Assembly (NCBI GenBank): GCA_013001685.1
Contig: JABDMD010000067.1
Coordinates: 1 to 51,429 of the forward strand
Source: Gammaproteobacteria bacterium
GTDB lineage: Bacteria > Pseudomonadota > Gammaproteobacteria > UBA4575
DNA length: 51,429 bases
Reading direction: 5' to 3'
This document shows, one piece after another, positions 1 through 9,134 of the stretch (its first letter is position 1; every line of letters starts with the position of its first letter). The notes beneath the pieces are model-generated. The model was not told the DNA's origin, searched no databases, and saw only the letters and a program-made list of their open reading frames with translations. Both the position numbers and the translations under genes were made by a program.

Positions 1-1
1 C

Positions 2-1552
2 CTAAAATACGATCGTAGTGTTTTACTAAACCATGGCATTCGCCTTAATGGTATTCAGCACGATACGATGCTGGAATCTTATGTGTGTAACTCTGTTGCA
101 AGTCGACATGATTTAGACACACTGTGTGAAAAGCATTTACAACATACCAACATTCATTTTGAAGATGTAGCAGGCAAAGGTGCTAAACAGATTACTTTTG
201 ACCAAGTAGATTTAGACATTGCGCGAGATTATGCAGCTGAAGATGCCGATATGGTGTTGCGTTTGCACCAAGAGTTTTGGTCTGAGTTAAGCAAGAAGAA
301 AAAACAAAAAGAACTCTACGAAACGATAGAATTACCAATGCTAAAAGTGCTATCTAATATCGAACGCAATGGTGTATTGATAGACGACAAGCAGCTTGCT
401 AAGCAAGGCAAACAATTAACCAAAAGAATTGCCGAGGTAGAAAAAGAAGCCTTTGAATTAGCGGATACTCCATTTAATTTAAGCTCACCAAAACAGATCC
501 AAGAAATTTTATTTGAAAAGCAAGGTATACCTGTAATTCGTAAAACCGCAAAAGGTCAGCCTTCTACTGCTGAAGATGTTTTGCAAGAGCTTGCGGTTGA
601 TTACCCACTACCTAAAATAATATTAGAGCACCGTACTCTAAGTAAACTAAAATCAACCTATGTTGATAAACTGCCAACACTAATTAATCCTAAAACTGGC
701 CGCGTACACACTTCATATCATCAAGCCGTAGCAATTACTGGCAGACTATCTTCCTCTGATCCAAATTTACAAAATATTCCAATTCGTACCGAAGAAGGGC
801 GACGTGTACGCCAAGCATTTGTTGCAGAAAAAGGGTATCAAGTGTTGGCTGCAGATTATTCGCAAATTGAATTACGTATCATGGCGCACTTATCTCAAGA
901 CGAAAGATTGTGTGAAGCATTTGCGCAAGGTGAAGATATTCATCGTGCTACAGCAGCAGAAGTGTTTGGTCTGGAGTTGAACGCTGTGGAATCAGAGCAG
1001 CGTCGTGCTGCCAAGGCAATTAATTTTGGTTTAATCTACGGTATGTCAGCATTTGGTTTAGCTAAACAATTAGGTATTACGCGCACCGAAGCTCAGCAGT
1101 ATGTAAGCCTATACTTTGAGCGTTATCCTGGCGTGAAAAAGTATATGGATGGTATTCGCGAACAAGCACGTGAACAGGGATACGTAGAAACCTTATTTGG
1201 CAGAAGACTTTATTTGCCAGATATTAATAATAAAAATGTACAACGACGTCAATATGCTGAACGCACTGCAATTAATGCTCCTATGCAAGGCACGGCAGCA
1301 GATATTATTAAGCGCGCAATGATTAGCATTGATGCTCAGCTGCAAAATGAAAAATCTACTAAACAAAAATCTAAACAGGCAGAATGCATAATGATCATGC
1401 AGGTGCATGACGAATTGGTTTTTGAAGTTGAAGAAAGCGTGATCGAATCGACAAAAGAAAGTGTTGTTGAACAAATGGAAGCTGCTGCAGAGCTTTCTAT
1501 ACCATTAGTTGTAGATGCAGCAATAGGTGCCAATTGGGATGAAGCCCATTAA
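2..1552 (+). CDS. polA: DNA polymerase I, C-terminal part (5' truncated by window edge)
   Basis: Frame is open to the window start ([27 protein letters not shown]...); pol A motifs [67 protein letters not shown]. Confidence 0.98.
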   Translation, partial: LKYDRSVLLNHGIRLNGIQHDTMLESYVCNSVASRHDLDTLCEKHLQHTNIHFEDVAGKGAKQITFDQVDLDIARDYAAEDADMVLRLHQEFWSELSKKKKQKELYETIELPMLKVLSNIERNGVLIDDKQLAKQGKQLTKRIAEVEKEAFELADTPFNLSSPKQIQEILFEKQGIPVIRKTAKGQPSTAEDVLQELAVDYPLPKIILEHRTLSKLKSTYVDKLPTLINPKTGRVHTSYHQAVAITGRLSSSDPNLQNIPIRTEEGRRVRQAFVAEKGYQVLAADYSQIELRIMAHLSQDERLCEAFAQGEDIHRATAAEVFGLELNAVESEQRRAAKAINFGLIYGMSAFGLAKQLGITRTEAQQYVSLYFERYPGVKKYMDGIREQAREQGYVETLFGRRLYLPDINNKNVQRRQYAERTAINAPMQGTAADIIKRAMISIDAQLQNEKSTKQKSKQAECIMIMQVHDELVFEVEESVIESTKESVVEQMEAAAELSIPLVVDAAIGANWDEAH

Positions 1553-1755
1553 TTCTAAGCCTGATTTTATTATCAGTTAGTTATCTTACAGATAAATGTA
1601 TAGTGCAGTTATATTCCCCACTTATCATTTTGCCCTCACCATTTATCTTGCCCTATGTGCAGAGGGCTAAAGTAAAAATATAATTCTTGTTAAATCACTT
1701 GAAGTTGGAATGCTTTACTAAGTGAAAATTACTTACTCTCGTTATAGGACTGATA

Positions 1756-2178
1756 ATGATAAGGAACATCATTACTACAGCCATACTTTTTGCGGCTTTA
1801 GTATCCATAGCTTCAACTGTACAAATTGTAAGTGCAGTAGAGCCAGAATTAGACTTAGATTTCTCTGCATTTGAAGACAACTTGGCTATTTCTAGTCACT
1901 CGTTTGCGCATCCATTTTCTTGGACGCCAAATATTTCTAAGCAACAAAAAATAATTAATTTATATGAGCGATTAATTCTGCCTCAGGTACTAGATAGCTC
2001 AAGTTTTGCTGGATATGCAGGACAGAATGCTGGCTCTGAACAGCGATTATTTTCCTTTGGAATATACCAAGGTGATGGCTTAGATGATTTACGTAAACGA
2101 TCTAAACATCACAACGATATAACGTTGCCAGATGAGGATACTGAAGCCTATGGAGTATCTGTAAAACAACGCTTTTAG
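1756..2178 (+). CDS. hypothetical secreted protein (N-terminal signal peptide)
   Basis: 140-aa ORF with hydrophobic N-terminus ending near ASTVQIVSAVEP; no family recognised. Confidence 0.6.
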   Translation: MIRNIITTAILFAALVSIASTVQIVSAVEPELDLDFSAFEDNLAISSHSFAHPFSWTPNISKQQKIINLYERLILPQVLDSSSFAGYAGQNAGSEQRLFSFGIYQGDGLDDLRKRSKHHNDITLPDEDTEAYGVSVKQRF

Positions 2179-2270
2179 TTATTCGACTGGGAATTAAACC
2201 TTAGTCGTTTTTTGAGTTTGGGCTGCCTATTTATTACCCATTTTGACCGTCTATCTAAGTCATTTCAGGC

Positions 2271-2297
2271 GAACTTTTTTAAGTAACTACCCTCTAA
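2271..2297 (+). promoter_or_regulatory. sigmaE/AlgU-type promoter candidate
   Basis: GAACTT (2271-2276) - 16 nt - TCTAA (2293-2297), matching the GAACTT-N16/17-TCTRA pattern. Confidence 0.6.
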
Positions 2298-2302
2298 TCA
2301 AT

Positions 2303-2414
2303 AACGCAATAGCGTTACCCGCTTCCCTCCCTTAGCGGGACAAAAAGACTCGGGCTCCCCAACCGAGTCATTCTTGGCCCCGGTTACTTTAATGTTAATC
2401 GGGGCGCTTTTTTT
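2303..2414 (+). ncRNA. candidate sRNA in the polA-engB intergenic region (Spot 42/ErsA syntenic position)
   Basis: Hairpins AACGC-AATA-GCGTT (2303-2316), CCCGC-TTCCCTCCCTTA-GCGGG (2318-2339), GACTCGG-GCTCCCCAA-CCGAGTC (2347-2369), then a terminator hairpin GCCCCG...CGGGGC with T-run (2377-2414); sigmaE-like promoter just upstream. Confidence 0.6.
2377..2414 (+). terminator. rho-independent terminator of the candidate sRNA, overlapping the engB 3' end on the other strand
   Basis: GCCCCG-N17-CGGGGC followed by GC and seven T. Confidence 0.7.
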
Positions 2415-3027
2415 CATTTTCATCGATCATAGCGGCGTCTAACCACGCTCTAATTTTATTTTGAGCTTGGCTTAAACCTATTTGCTTAGTGGCAGAGAAT
2501 GTTTGAATACCGCATTCAAAGCCTTTTTGTTCTAGCTTTGAACTGACTTGTGTCATGGTTTTGACAGTATGGTTGCGATTTACCTTGTCGGCTTTGGTTA
2601 ACAAAATATATAGAGGAAGATGGTTGTGGTTGGTCCAGCGAATCATGGTCCAATCAATTTCTGTGAGCGGGTGACGAATATCCATTAATAACACCAATCC
2701 GCATAGTGGCTTTCTATGCACCAGATAAGCTTCCATTAGTCTCTGCCATTGCTGCTGCACTTTGACAGGTGCTTTGGCGTAGCCATAACCAGGTAGATCG
2801 ACTAAACAAGTATCCCCATCTAATTTAAAGAAATTAACTAACTGTGTTCTACCCGGGGTTTTACTCGTACGGGCCAGCGTGTTCTGACGGCAGAGCGTAT
2901 TAATAGCACTGGATTTGCCTGCGTTAGAGCGGCCACAAAATGCAATTTCGGCTTTAATGTCATCCGGAAAGTCTTTTTCAGAAGAGGCGCTGCGCAGGAA
3001 TTGCGCTTTTGAAAGCAGGGTAGTCAT
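2395..3027 (-). CDS. engB: ribosome biogenesis GTP-binding protein EngB/YihA
   Basis: GRSNAGKSSAIN, DLPGYGYAK, TKADK motifs; adjacent to polA. Confidence 0.97.
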   Translation of the reverse strand: MTTLLSKAQFLRSASSEKDFPDDIKAEIAFCGRSNAGKSSAINTLCRQNTLARTSKTPGRTQLVNFFKLDGDTCLVDLPGYGYAKAPVKVQQQWQRLMEAYLVHRKPLCGLVLLMDIRHPLTEIDWTMIRWTNHNHLPLYILLTKADKVNRNHTVKTMTQVSSKLEQKGFECGIQTFSATKQIGLSQAQNKIRAWLDAAMIDENEKKRPD

Positions 3028-3271
3028 CTAGATGTCTAATTAAGGTAGATATTCAGTTAGTAAGATAGATTTTAACGTGTTTGAGCTGAACAATTGTATC
3101 TACAACAATCCAGCTCATTATTAGTGAGTTTGCCAGGTTAGGTAATACACCTTATGGTTTGGCTGTTTTGCGACCATAAGTGCTATATGCTATGCCCCAG
3201 AGAGGATTTAACGAGAAAGGTTTTGAATAGGCCTATATACCAATATTAATTCTGTAGTAAGGATTCTATAC

Positions 3272-3913
3272 ATGAAAAGAAAACAGTTTTTGCTAATCGT
3301 AATCTTAATTTTCACTGGATTTTATGTAACCGGTGTACAAGCAGCAGGTGATGCAGAAGCTGGCAAACATAAATCTGAGCCATGCGCTGCATGTCATGGT
3401 GTTGGCGGAGTGAGTGCTAACCCGGCTTGGCCTAAATTAGCCGGACAAGGTGAGAAATATTTGGTCGATCAACTCAAGCTTTTTAAAGAAAAAGTTCGTG
3501 TGAATACTCTGATGAATCCTCAAGCTGAAAATTTATCTGATCAAGATATAGAAGATATAGCAGCGTACTATTCAAGCCAAGCTGTTAATGCTGGTAGTGC
3601 AGATCCTGATAAAGAATTTCAAGGCGAAAAGTTGCATGTTATCGGTGAGCGTATCTATCGCGGCGGCAATACTGAAACCGGTGTACCGGCATGCATGTCT
3701 TGTCATTCACCTGACGGGATTGGCAATGGTCCAGCAAAATTTCCTCAGTTAGCGGGTCAGCACGCGGTATATACCGCAGCACAATTAAGGGCATACAGAA
3801 GTGGTGCTAGATATCAACCTGATGACAATTTGAATATGATGAAAGATATTGCGACTTATTTAAGTGATACTGAGATCGATGCGGTTGCAGAATATATTGC
3901 CGGTCTGCATTAG
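3272..3913 (+). CDS. dihaem cytochrome c4
   Basis: Signal peptide, two haem motifs CAACH and CMSCH, duplicated c-type domain. Confidence 0.95.
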   Translation: MKRKQFLLIVILIFTGFYVTGVQAAGDAEAGKHKSEPCAACHGVGGVSANPAWPKLAGQGEKYLVDQLKLFKEKVRVNTLMNPQAENLSDQDIEDIAAYYSSQAVNAGSADPDKEFQGEKLHVIGERIYRGGNTETGVPACMSCHSPDGIGNGPAKFPQLAGQHAVYTAAQLRAYRSGARYQPDDNLNMMKDIATYLSDTEIDAVAEYIAGLH

Positions 3914-4024
3914 AATTATTATCTTAAATTAACTAGATAAGCGGTAGTATTTGCCAAAGAATGGCAGAACTACTGGTTATCCTCAGGGTCTATACCAATA
4001 ACTAATACTTTGCCTAATAAAAAT

Positions 4025-4735
4025 ATGAATATGTACAATTACCAGCGTATTTTTTCGAGCGTGTTTGTCGCTCTAATTTTTACATTTTTATCATTTACTG
4101 CTAGTGCAGAAGATGGACATAACCACGAGCATGCTCCTGTTAAAAATTTTGTAGAAGGTAAACACTACCATCGCATTTCTCCGGCAGTAGAGACGGATGT
4201 GGAAGATGGCAAAGTAGAAGTATTGGAATTATTTTGGTACGGCTGTCCTCACTGTTTTGAATTTGAGCCACATTTAACAGGCTGGAAAGATACTAAAGCA
4301 GACTATATAACCTTCACTCGTATGCCAGCAGTACTTAATCGAGGCTGGTTAGCACATGCACGTGCTTATTACGCATTAGAAACCATGGGTGAGCTAGAAA
4401 GGATGCACCCGATATTTTTTGAAGCGATCCATGTCCAAGGAAGGCGCTTACGTGATGTTGAATCCATGGCGCGGTTCTTATCACAACATGATGTAGATGC
4501 AGATAAATTCAAAAGTGCTTATGACTCTCTATATGTAGAGACCAAAATAAATCGCTCAGGCCAGTTAGTTCGTCAATACGGCTCAAGTGCCGTGCCTACG
4601 GTTATCATTAACGGTAAGTTTCGTACCTCTGCGAGTGATGCAGGTGGATATGAAAATGTTTTAGGTGTGATTAACATGTTAGCAGAGCAAGAAACAGGTA
4701 CTACTGCAAGCACTGCCGAAGAAAATACTGAATAG
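4025..4735 (+). CDS. dsbA: thiol:disulfide interchange protein DsbA
   Basis: ELFWYGCPHCFEF active site, cis-Pro region SSAVPTVIINGKFR; track start 4010 is TTG, ATG at 4025 more likely. Confidence 0.95.
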   Translation: MNMYNYQRIFSSVFVALIFTFLSFTASAEDGHNHEHAPVKNFVEGKHYHRISPAVETDVEDGKVEVLELFWYGCPHCFEFEPHLTGWKDTKADYITFTRMPAVLNRGWLAHARAYYALETMGELERMHPIFFEAIHVQGRRLRDVESMARFLSQHDVDADKFKSAYDSLYVETKINRSGQLVRQYGSSAVPTVIINGKFRTSASDAGGYENVLGVINMLAEQETGTTASTAEENTE

Positions 4736-4743
4736 CTTTTGGC

Positions 4744-4899
4744 TTATTCTTTGCTGGGAACTTGGGTGTCCAGCTCCTGATAGTCGCGAATCATCTTGTC
4801 GATATCAACACGATCACTTCTGCGTGAGCTCATTTTGGGTTGTTTCTTTCTAAGATTATTAAAAATCTTTCGAACGGTGTCTTTTACTTCCTTGTCCAC
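4744..4899 (-). CDS. small basic/charged hypothetical protein (51 aa, GTG start)
   Basis: Not in the ORF track. Reads VDKEVKDTVRKIFNNLRKKQPKMSSRRSDRVDIDKMIRDYQELDTQVPSKE*; fills the gap between dsbA and the NlpC/P60 gene; SD weak. Confidence 0.35.
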   Translation of the reverse strand: MDKEVKDTVRKIFNNLRKKQPKMSSRRSDRVDIDKMIRDYQELDTQVPSKE

Positions 4900-5064
4900 T
4901 TTACGCTACCTTGATACATCCATGTTTCAGGTCCAACCATCTTAGAGAATATAAGGGTTGGTTTTATCTGGCTGGAGATAAGAGGGAGAGCCAAGGTGAT
5001 AAGAGGGTAAGGTTATTGCATATGTGGACGACTATGAGCGCGTGAAAGTAATGTTTCTAAATGG

Positions 5065-5571
5065 TTAATATAGCCGTCCTCCAGACACTATTTTTGTTTT
5101 CCAATATGCGTCAGTTAAGTAGGTCGCTTTTACTTGTCTACCACTTTGGGGTGCATGTATAAATCTTCCATTTCCTACATATATACCTACATGAGAAACA
5201 CGTGCTCGAGTAAGCTTAAAAAATAGTAAATCACCATTACGTAGCTCATTTAACGGTATGTTTTTTGCTGATTTAAATTGATGTAAAGAAGTACGAGGAG
5301 TGCGTAGCCCTACTTTGCCATGTGTGTAAAACACTAAACCACTACAATCAAAACCATATGGAGTCTCTCCACCATATTTATATGGGCTGCCTACAAGTGA
5401 TTTTGCCAAATCTGCAATTTTTTGTCCCTTGGCTTGAGTTTTTTTTGGTTTAACTACAGTGATTTTTTTAACTGGTTTGGATGCGGGTTCGTTATATTGT
5501 GGGGATGACGAACAAGCAAATAATAATGCAGTACAAAATAGTGAAAATATTAGATAGCGAGTGAAAAGCAT
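5065..5571 (-). CDS. NlpC/P60 (C40) family lipoprotein, probable cell-wall hydrolase
   Basis: Lipobox LLFAC, then YKYGGETPYGFDCSGLVFY, SHVGIYVGNGRFIHAP; likely start 5571. Confidence 0.93.
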   Translation of the reverse strand: MLFTRYLIFSLFCTALLFACSSSPQYNEPASKPVKKITVVKPKKTQAKGQKIADLAKSLVGSPYKYGGETPYGFDCSGLVFYTHGKVGLRTPRTSLHQFKSAKNIPLNELRNGDLLFFKLTRARVSHVGIYVGNGRFIHAPQSGRQVKATYLTDAYWKTKIVSGGRLY

Positions 5572-5796
5572 TTGGTTGAATATCCCTAATAACCGCAATG
5601 AATATACAATTTTATACCAAACTATCGATCTCAAGAATGCGAGGAAGTATAAAGACTAAATTATACTGGATGAATGACTACTCGAGACTTAAGCAGTGGG
5701 CATCGATAATCTAAAGTGATAAGCACAGTGACTTAAAGCTGTAAGTAAAAGTTACCATAACTGGTCAACTGTAATGTGTATTAGCGAATTGGAGAC

Positions 5797-6595
5797 ATGA
5801 TGTTGAGCTGGTTAAAGGGCCAGATTAGCAGTCTGCTAGTCAGTTATCTTAACAACTCCTGTAAAAAAATATGAGTCTTTCTCAGTTAGCTCATATGACA
5901 GTTTGTACGCAACATTAAAACCTGGTGATGTATTGCTTGTTGAAGGTGACCAGCGTTTTAGTGTTGCGGTTAAATACTTAACACAGTCTACTTGGTCTCA
6001 TGCAGCAATGTTCGTTGGTGACTTACCGGACAAGCATGATAAGAATACAAAGTTACCCATGCTGATTGATGCGGATCTTAAAAATGGTGTTCGGTTAGTG
6101 CACTTATCCCATTACAAAGGCTTTAATACTAGAATCTGTCGTCCAGTTGGCTTGAAAGATGAAGATCTTAAAAATGTAATAAACTTCATGCTCGAGAGTA
6201 TCGGATTAGGGTATGATTTAAAAAATGTTATCGATCTTGCACGTTATTTAATTCCCACACCGCCAGTGCCCGTACGCTTTCGACGAAGCATGCTTACATT
6301 TGGGAGTGGTGACTCTACTCGGGTAATTTGTTCAACGCGAATTGCACAGGCTTTTCAATCTGTAAAATACCCAATTCTTCCAAAAAAATGTGAAACGGAT
6401 GAATGTTGAAATTGGATTGAAAAAATATTTCAGATTCGCCACCATAGTTTGTTTGTTCCACGTGATTATGACTTGTCTTCATATTTCGAAATTATTAAAC
6501 CGACTATAGAAAAAGGCTTTGATTATAAAAGTTTGGTATGGAGCGATGACAAAAGTCTTCCATTTAATAGAGAAGGGTCTTTAGCAAGTCATTAA
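5797..6595 (+). pseudogene. YiiX/YebB-like permuted NlpC/P60 (lipid-binding hydrolase) gene, interrupted
   Basis: 5' part MMLSWLKGQISSLLVSYLNNS in frame 1, shifts to frame 2 around 5855-5862 (PVKKYESFSSYSYDSLYATLKPGDVLLVEGD...), then in-frame TGA at 6407-6409 followed in the same frame by NWIEKIFQIRHHSLFVPRDYDLSSYFEIIKPTIEKGFDYKSLVWSDDK... to TAA 6593-6595. Confidence 0.75.
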
Positions 6596-6618
6596 CAGGC
6601 TCTTTGTAGATTAATGCG

Positions 6619-8451
6619 CTACAGATCATAAATCCACGGCAATAGCCACGAATAACTTAACCACATAATAATTGTTAGTGGTGTGCCGACTTTTACAAAA
6701 TCTATAAATTTGTAACCACCTGCATTCATTACTAGTAAGTTAGTTTTATACGCCATCGGTGTTATGTAACTCATGTTGGCGCCAAATAATACGGCCAAAA
6801 TAAAAGGTGCAGAAGGTTGATCGAGTTGTTGCGCAATGCTTACCGCAACAGGAGTACCGATTACGGCAGCGGCATTGTTGGAAACAATATTTGTAAGCAA
6901 TGCCATTAATAACATTAAACCACTTAACACAATCGGTGCGCTTGCGCCGGCGGTGAGGTAAAGAAATACACTTGCAAGATATTCTGTGCCTCCTGTAGTT
7001 AGTAATGCGGCACCCATGGCTAAACTGGCTACGACAATAAGCACAATTGGTGTGCTGAGTGCTTGTGTGGCTTCGCGCCAGTTTAAACAGCCGGTAACTA
7101 TAAGTAGTAGCACTCCACAAACCGCGCTTAGGGCAATCGGCAGTATGCCAGCTGCAGCCGTTGCAACAATGGCAATCATGATCCATAAAGCCAAAGGTGC
7201 TTTTTCAGAATGGGGTAAATCTTCAGTAGAATCGAGAACTAATAGTTCGCCACTTTGTTTAAGTTTTTTCAGCGCCTCAGCTTTACCTTGTACCAAAATA
7301 ATATCGCCTGTGCGTAACCATACTTCGCGTACACCTGAATGCAAAGTGTCGATTGTGGTACCTGCATGATGCAGTGCAAGAGGGATTAACTGATAACGGT
7401 CACGAAAACGCAAACGAGAAAGTGTGGTGTTTTCTAAAGGTGAGCTTTGTGAGACGACAATTTCAGCCAGCTGTTGTTGTGAAGTGGATTTTAATTCATC
7501 TCCAGCAATGAGCTCATTATTTTTAGAATATAGTGTGGCGCCTAGAACGTCTTCATATTCTTTTAGTTCTTTAGGCGTGTCGCGTACAAACAAACGATCA
7601 CCTGGTTTTATTTCTATATCTGGTAATAAAGAAAGTTGTGTATCTTCACCGCGTTGTATGCGCTCTACTTTCATTGATCCACTAGTGAGCTTGATAATTT
7701 GCGCTAAGGTTTTTCCAGCTGCACGACTTTCTTCTGGTATGTGCAGCTGGGCTAGAAATACACGTGGTGAGCTATCTGATAAGGGTGTATCTCGTTCAGA
7801 AACAATAAGAGGTGCAATCAACCATAAGTAAGCTATACCAATTATCGATGCTATACTTGCTGGCAACAAGAAATCAAACATGGAAAACTTTTCTACACCG
7901 ATGTCTGCTGCAACCGAAACCACTAACAAGTTTGTAGAAGTACCAATAGTAGTGCACATGCCGCCAACCAATGTGGCAAAACCCATAGGCATTAATACTC
8001 CGGAAGGTGAGCGATTCGTTCTTAATGAAACGCTCACTAATATAGGCAGCAGTAGAACAACTACCGGGGTATTATTAATGAAAGCACTTAATACTGCACC
8101 AAGTATCAAAGTTAATAACAAGGATAGTATTGGGCTAACGCGCCAGAGTTTTGCAAGCGAACGCCCTATGGGTTCAAGTGCACCGGTCCGAACTAATGCT
8201 TGTCCAGCAATCATCAGAGCACATACCGCAATTAATGCCTCATGCCCAAATCCAGAGAATAGGTCTATGGAGTGAAATTTTTGCCCATCAATTTGATAGG
8301 GGAATAGCTCAAATCCGACCGCTAATATTGCTATTACTAATAGGCTAGATGTTTCTAGAGGGATGTTCTCTCTTGTAAATAATATTAAGGCGATGACGGT
8401 GAGTACCAGAATACTTATGGCATGGGGGTCTGGGCTAGCGGGGAAAGGCAT
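6619..8451 (-). CDS. SLC13/ArsB-like anion permease with two internal TrkA-C (RCK_C) domains
   Basis: Multi-TM protein with hydrophilic central region LAQIIKLTSGSMKVERIQR...GDRLFVRDTPKEL and RYQLIPLALHHAG...TGDIILVQGK; PMGFATLVGGMCTTIGTSTNLLV. Confidence 0.9.
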   Translation of the reverse strand: MPFPASPDPHAISILVLTVIALILFTRENIPLETSSLLVIAILAVGFELFPYQIDGQKFHSIDLFSGFGHEALIAVCALMIAGQALVRTGALEPIGRSLAKLWRVSPILSLLLTLILGAVLSAFINNTPVVVLLLPILVSVSLRTNRSPSGVLMPMGFATLVGGMCTTIGTSTNLLVVSVAADIGVEKFSMFDFLLPASIASIIGIAYLWLIAPLIVSERDTPLSDSSPRVFLAQLHIPEESRAAGKTLAQIIKLTSGSMKVERIQRGEDTQLSLLPDIEIKPGDRLFVRDTPKELKEYEDVLGATLYSKNNELIAGDELKSTSQQQLAEIVVSQSSPLENTTLSRLRFRDRYQLIPLALHHAGTTIDTLHSGVREVWLRTGDIILVQGKAEALKKLKQSGELLVLDSTEDLPHSEKAPLALWIMIAIVATAAAGILPIALSAVCGVLLLIVTGCLNWREATQALSTPIVLIVVASLAMGAALLTTGGTEYLASVFLYLTAGASAPIVLSGLMLLMALLTNIVSNNAAAVIGTPVAVSIAQQLDQPSAPFILAVLFGANMSYITPMAYKTNLLVMNAGGYKFIDFVKVGTPLTIIMWLSYSWLLPWIYDL

Positions 8452-8619
8452 GATGTGTCCAGATTAGGTCAGATTTGTAGGCATTATGTCGAACAGAATA
8501 GTGAACTCTATCTAGAAATTTACCCAAATATAACTGCTATAGGTAATTGGTTTAATTTCACGCATTCACTATAATTCGCCACGCTTAAGTCAGGAATCAA
8601 CTACAAATTAGGAGTTTGT

Positions 8620-9114
8620 GTGAAGGACAATCAGTTTGCAACGACATTGATGACTATTGTAGGTGTGCTAATAGGGCTCACAGTCATTATTTTAGTTATT
8701 TCAAATATACTCACAAGCACTGATTATTCTGAAGATAGTCTTGTGCAGGGAGATATTGAAGATCGAATTCAACCCGTCGGTACTTTGGCTATTGCAGGTG
8801 TCACACCTGTTAATGCAAGTGCAGGTAGTGATGGTTCAGCTGATACAAACGTAGCATCCAATGATGCTGGGGTGAGTAAAAGTGCTGAAGATCTCTATAC
8901 AGCTTGTGCAGCATGTCATAACGCAGGTGTACTTAATGCACCAAAACTTGGTGATAAAGCTGGCTGGAGTGCTCGCGTAGCAAAAGGTGTTGATGCGCTT
9001 TACAACAATGCAATAAATGGAATCGGTACGATGCCAGCTAAGGGCGGTCGCGCAGATTACTCTGATGACGACATAAAGAAGGTCGTCGACTACATGTTGG
9101 AATCAGTAAACTAG
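8620..9114 (+). CDS. cytochrome c5 family protein
   Basis: N-terminal TM anchor, CAACH haem motif, GTMPAKGG Met-ligand region. Confidence 0.92.
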   Translation: MKDNQFATTLMTIVGVLIGLTVIILVISNILTSTDYSEDSLVQGDIEDRIQPVGTLAIAGVTPVNASAGSDGSADTNVASNDAGVSKSAEDLYTACAACHNAGVLNAPKLGDKAGWSARVAKGVDALYNNAINGIGTMPAKGGRADYSDDDIKKVVDYMLESVN

Positions 9115-9134
9115 GCTACTTATTCAAATTCAAC

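Noticed and set aside
1193-1880. Minus-strand ORFs over the polA 3' end and the secreted protein gene
   Set aside because: Antisense shadow ORFs without family-like sequence.
6400-6430. TGA at 6407 as a selenocysteine codon
   Set aside because: No convincing bacterial SECIS hairpin follows the TGA; the gene also has a 5' frameshift, and the family is not a selenoprotein family that I know of.
6746-8348. ORFs at 6746-7186(-), 6986-7369(+), 7424-7831(+), 7880-8275(+), 8151-8348(+)
   Set aside because: All overlap the clear SLC13/TrkA-C permease CDS in other frames; compositions look like shadow translations.
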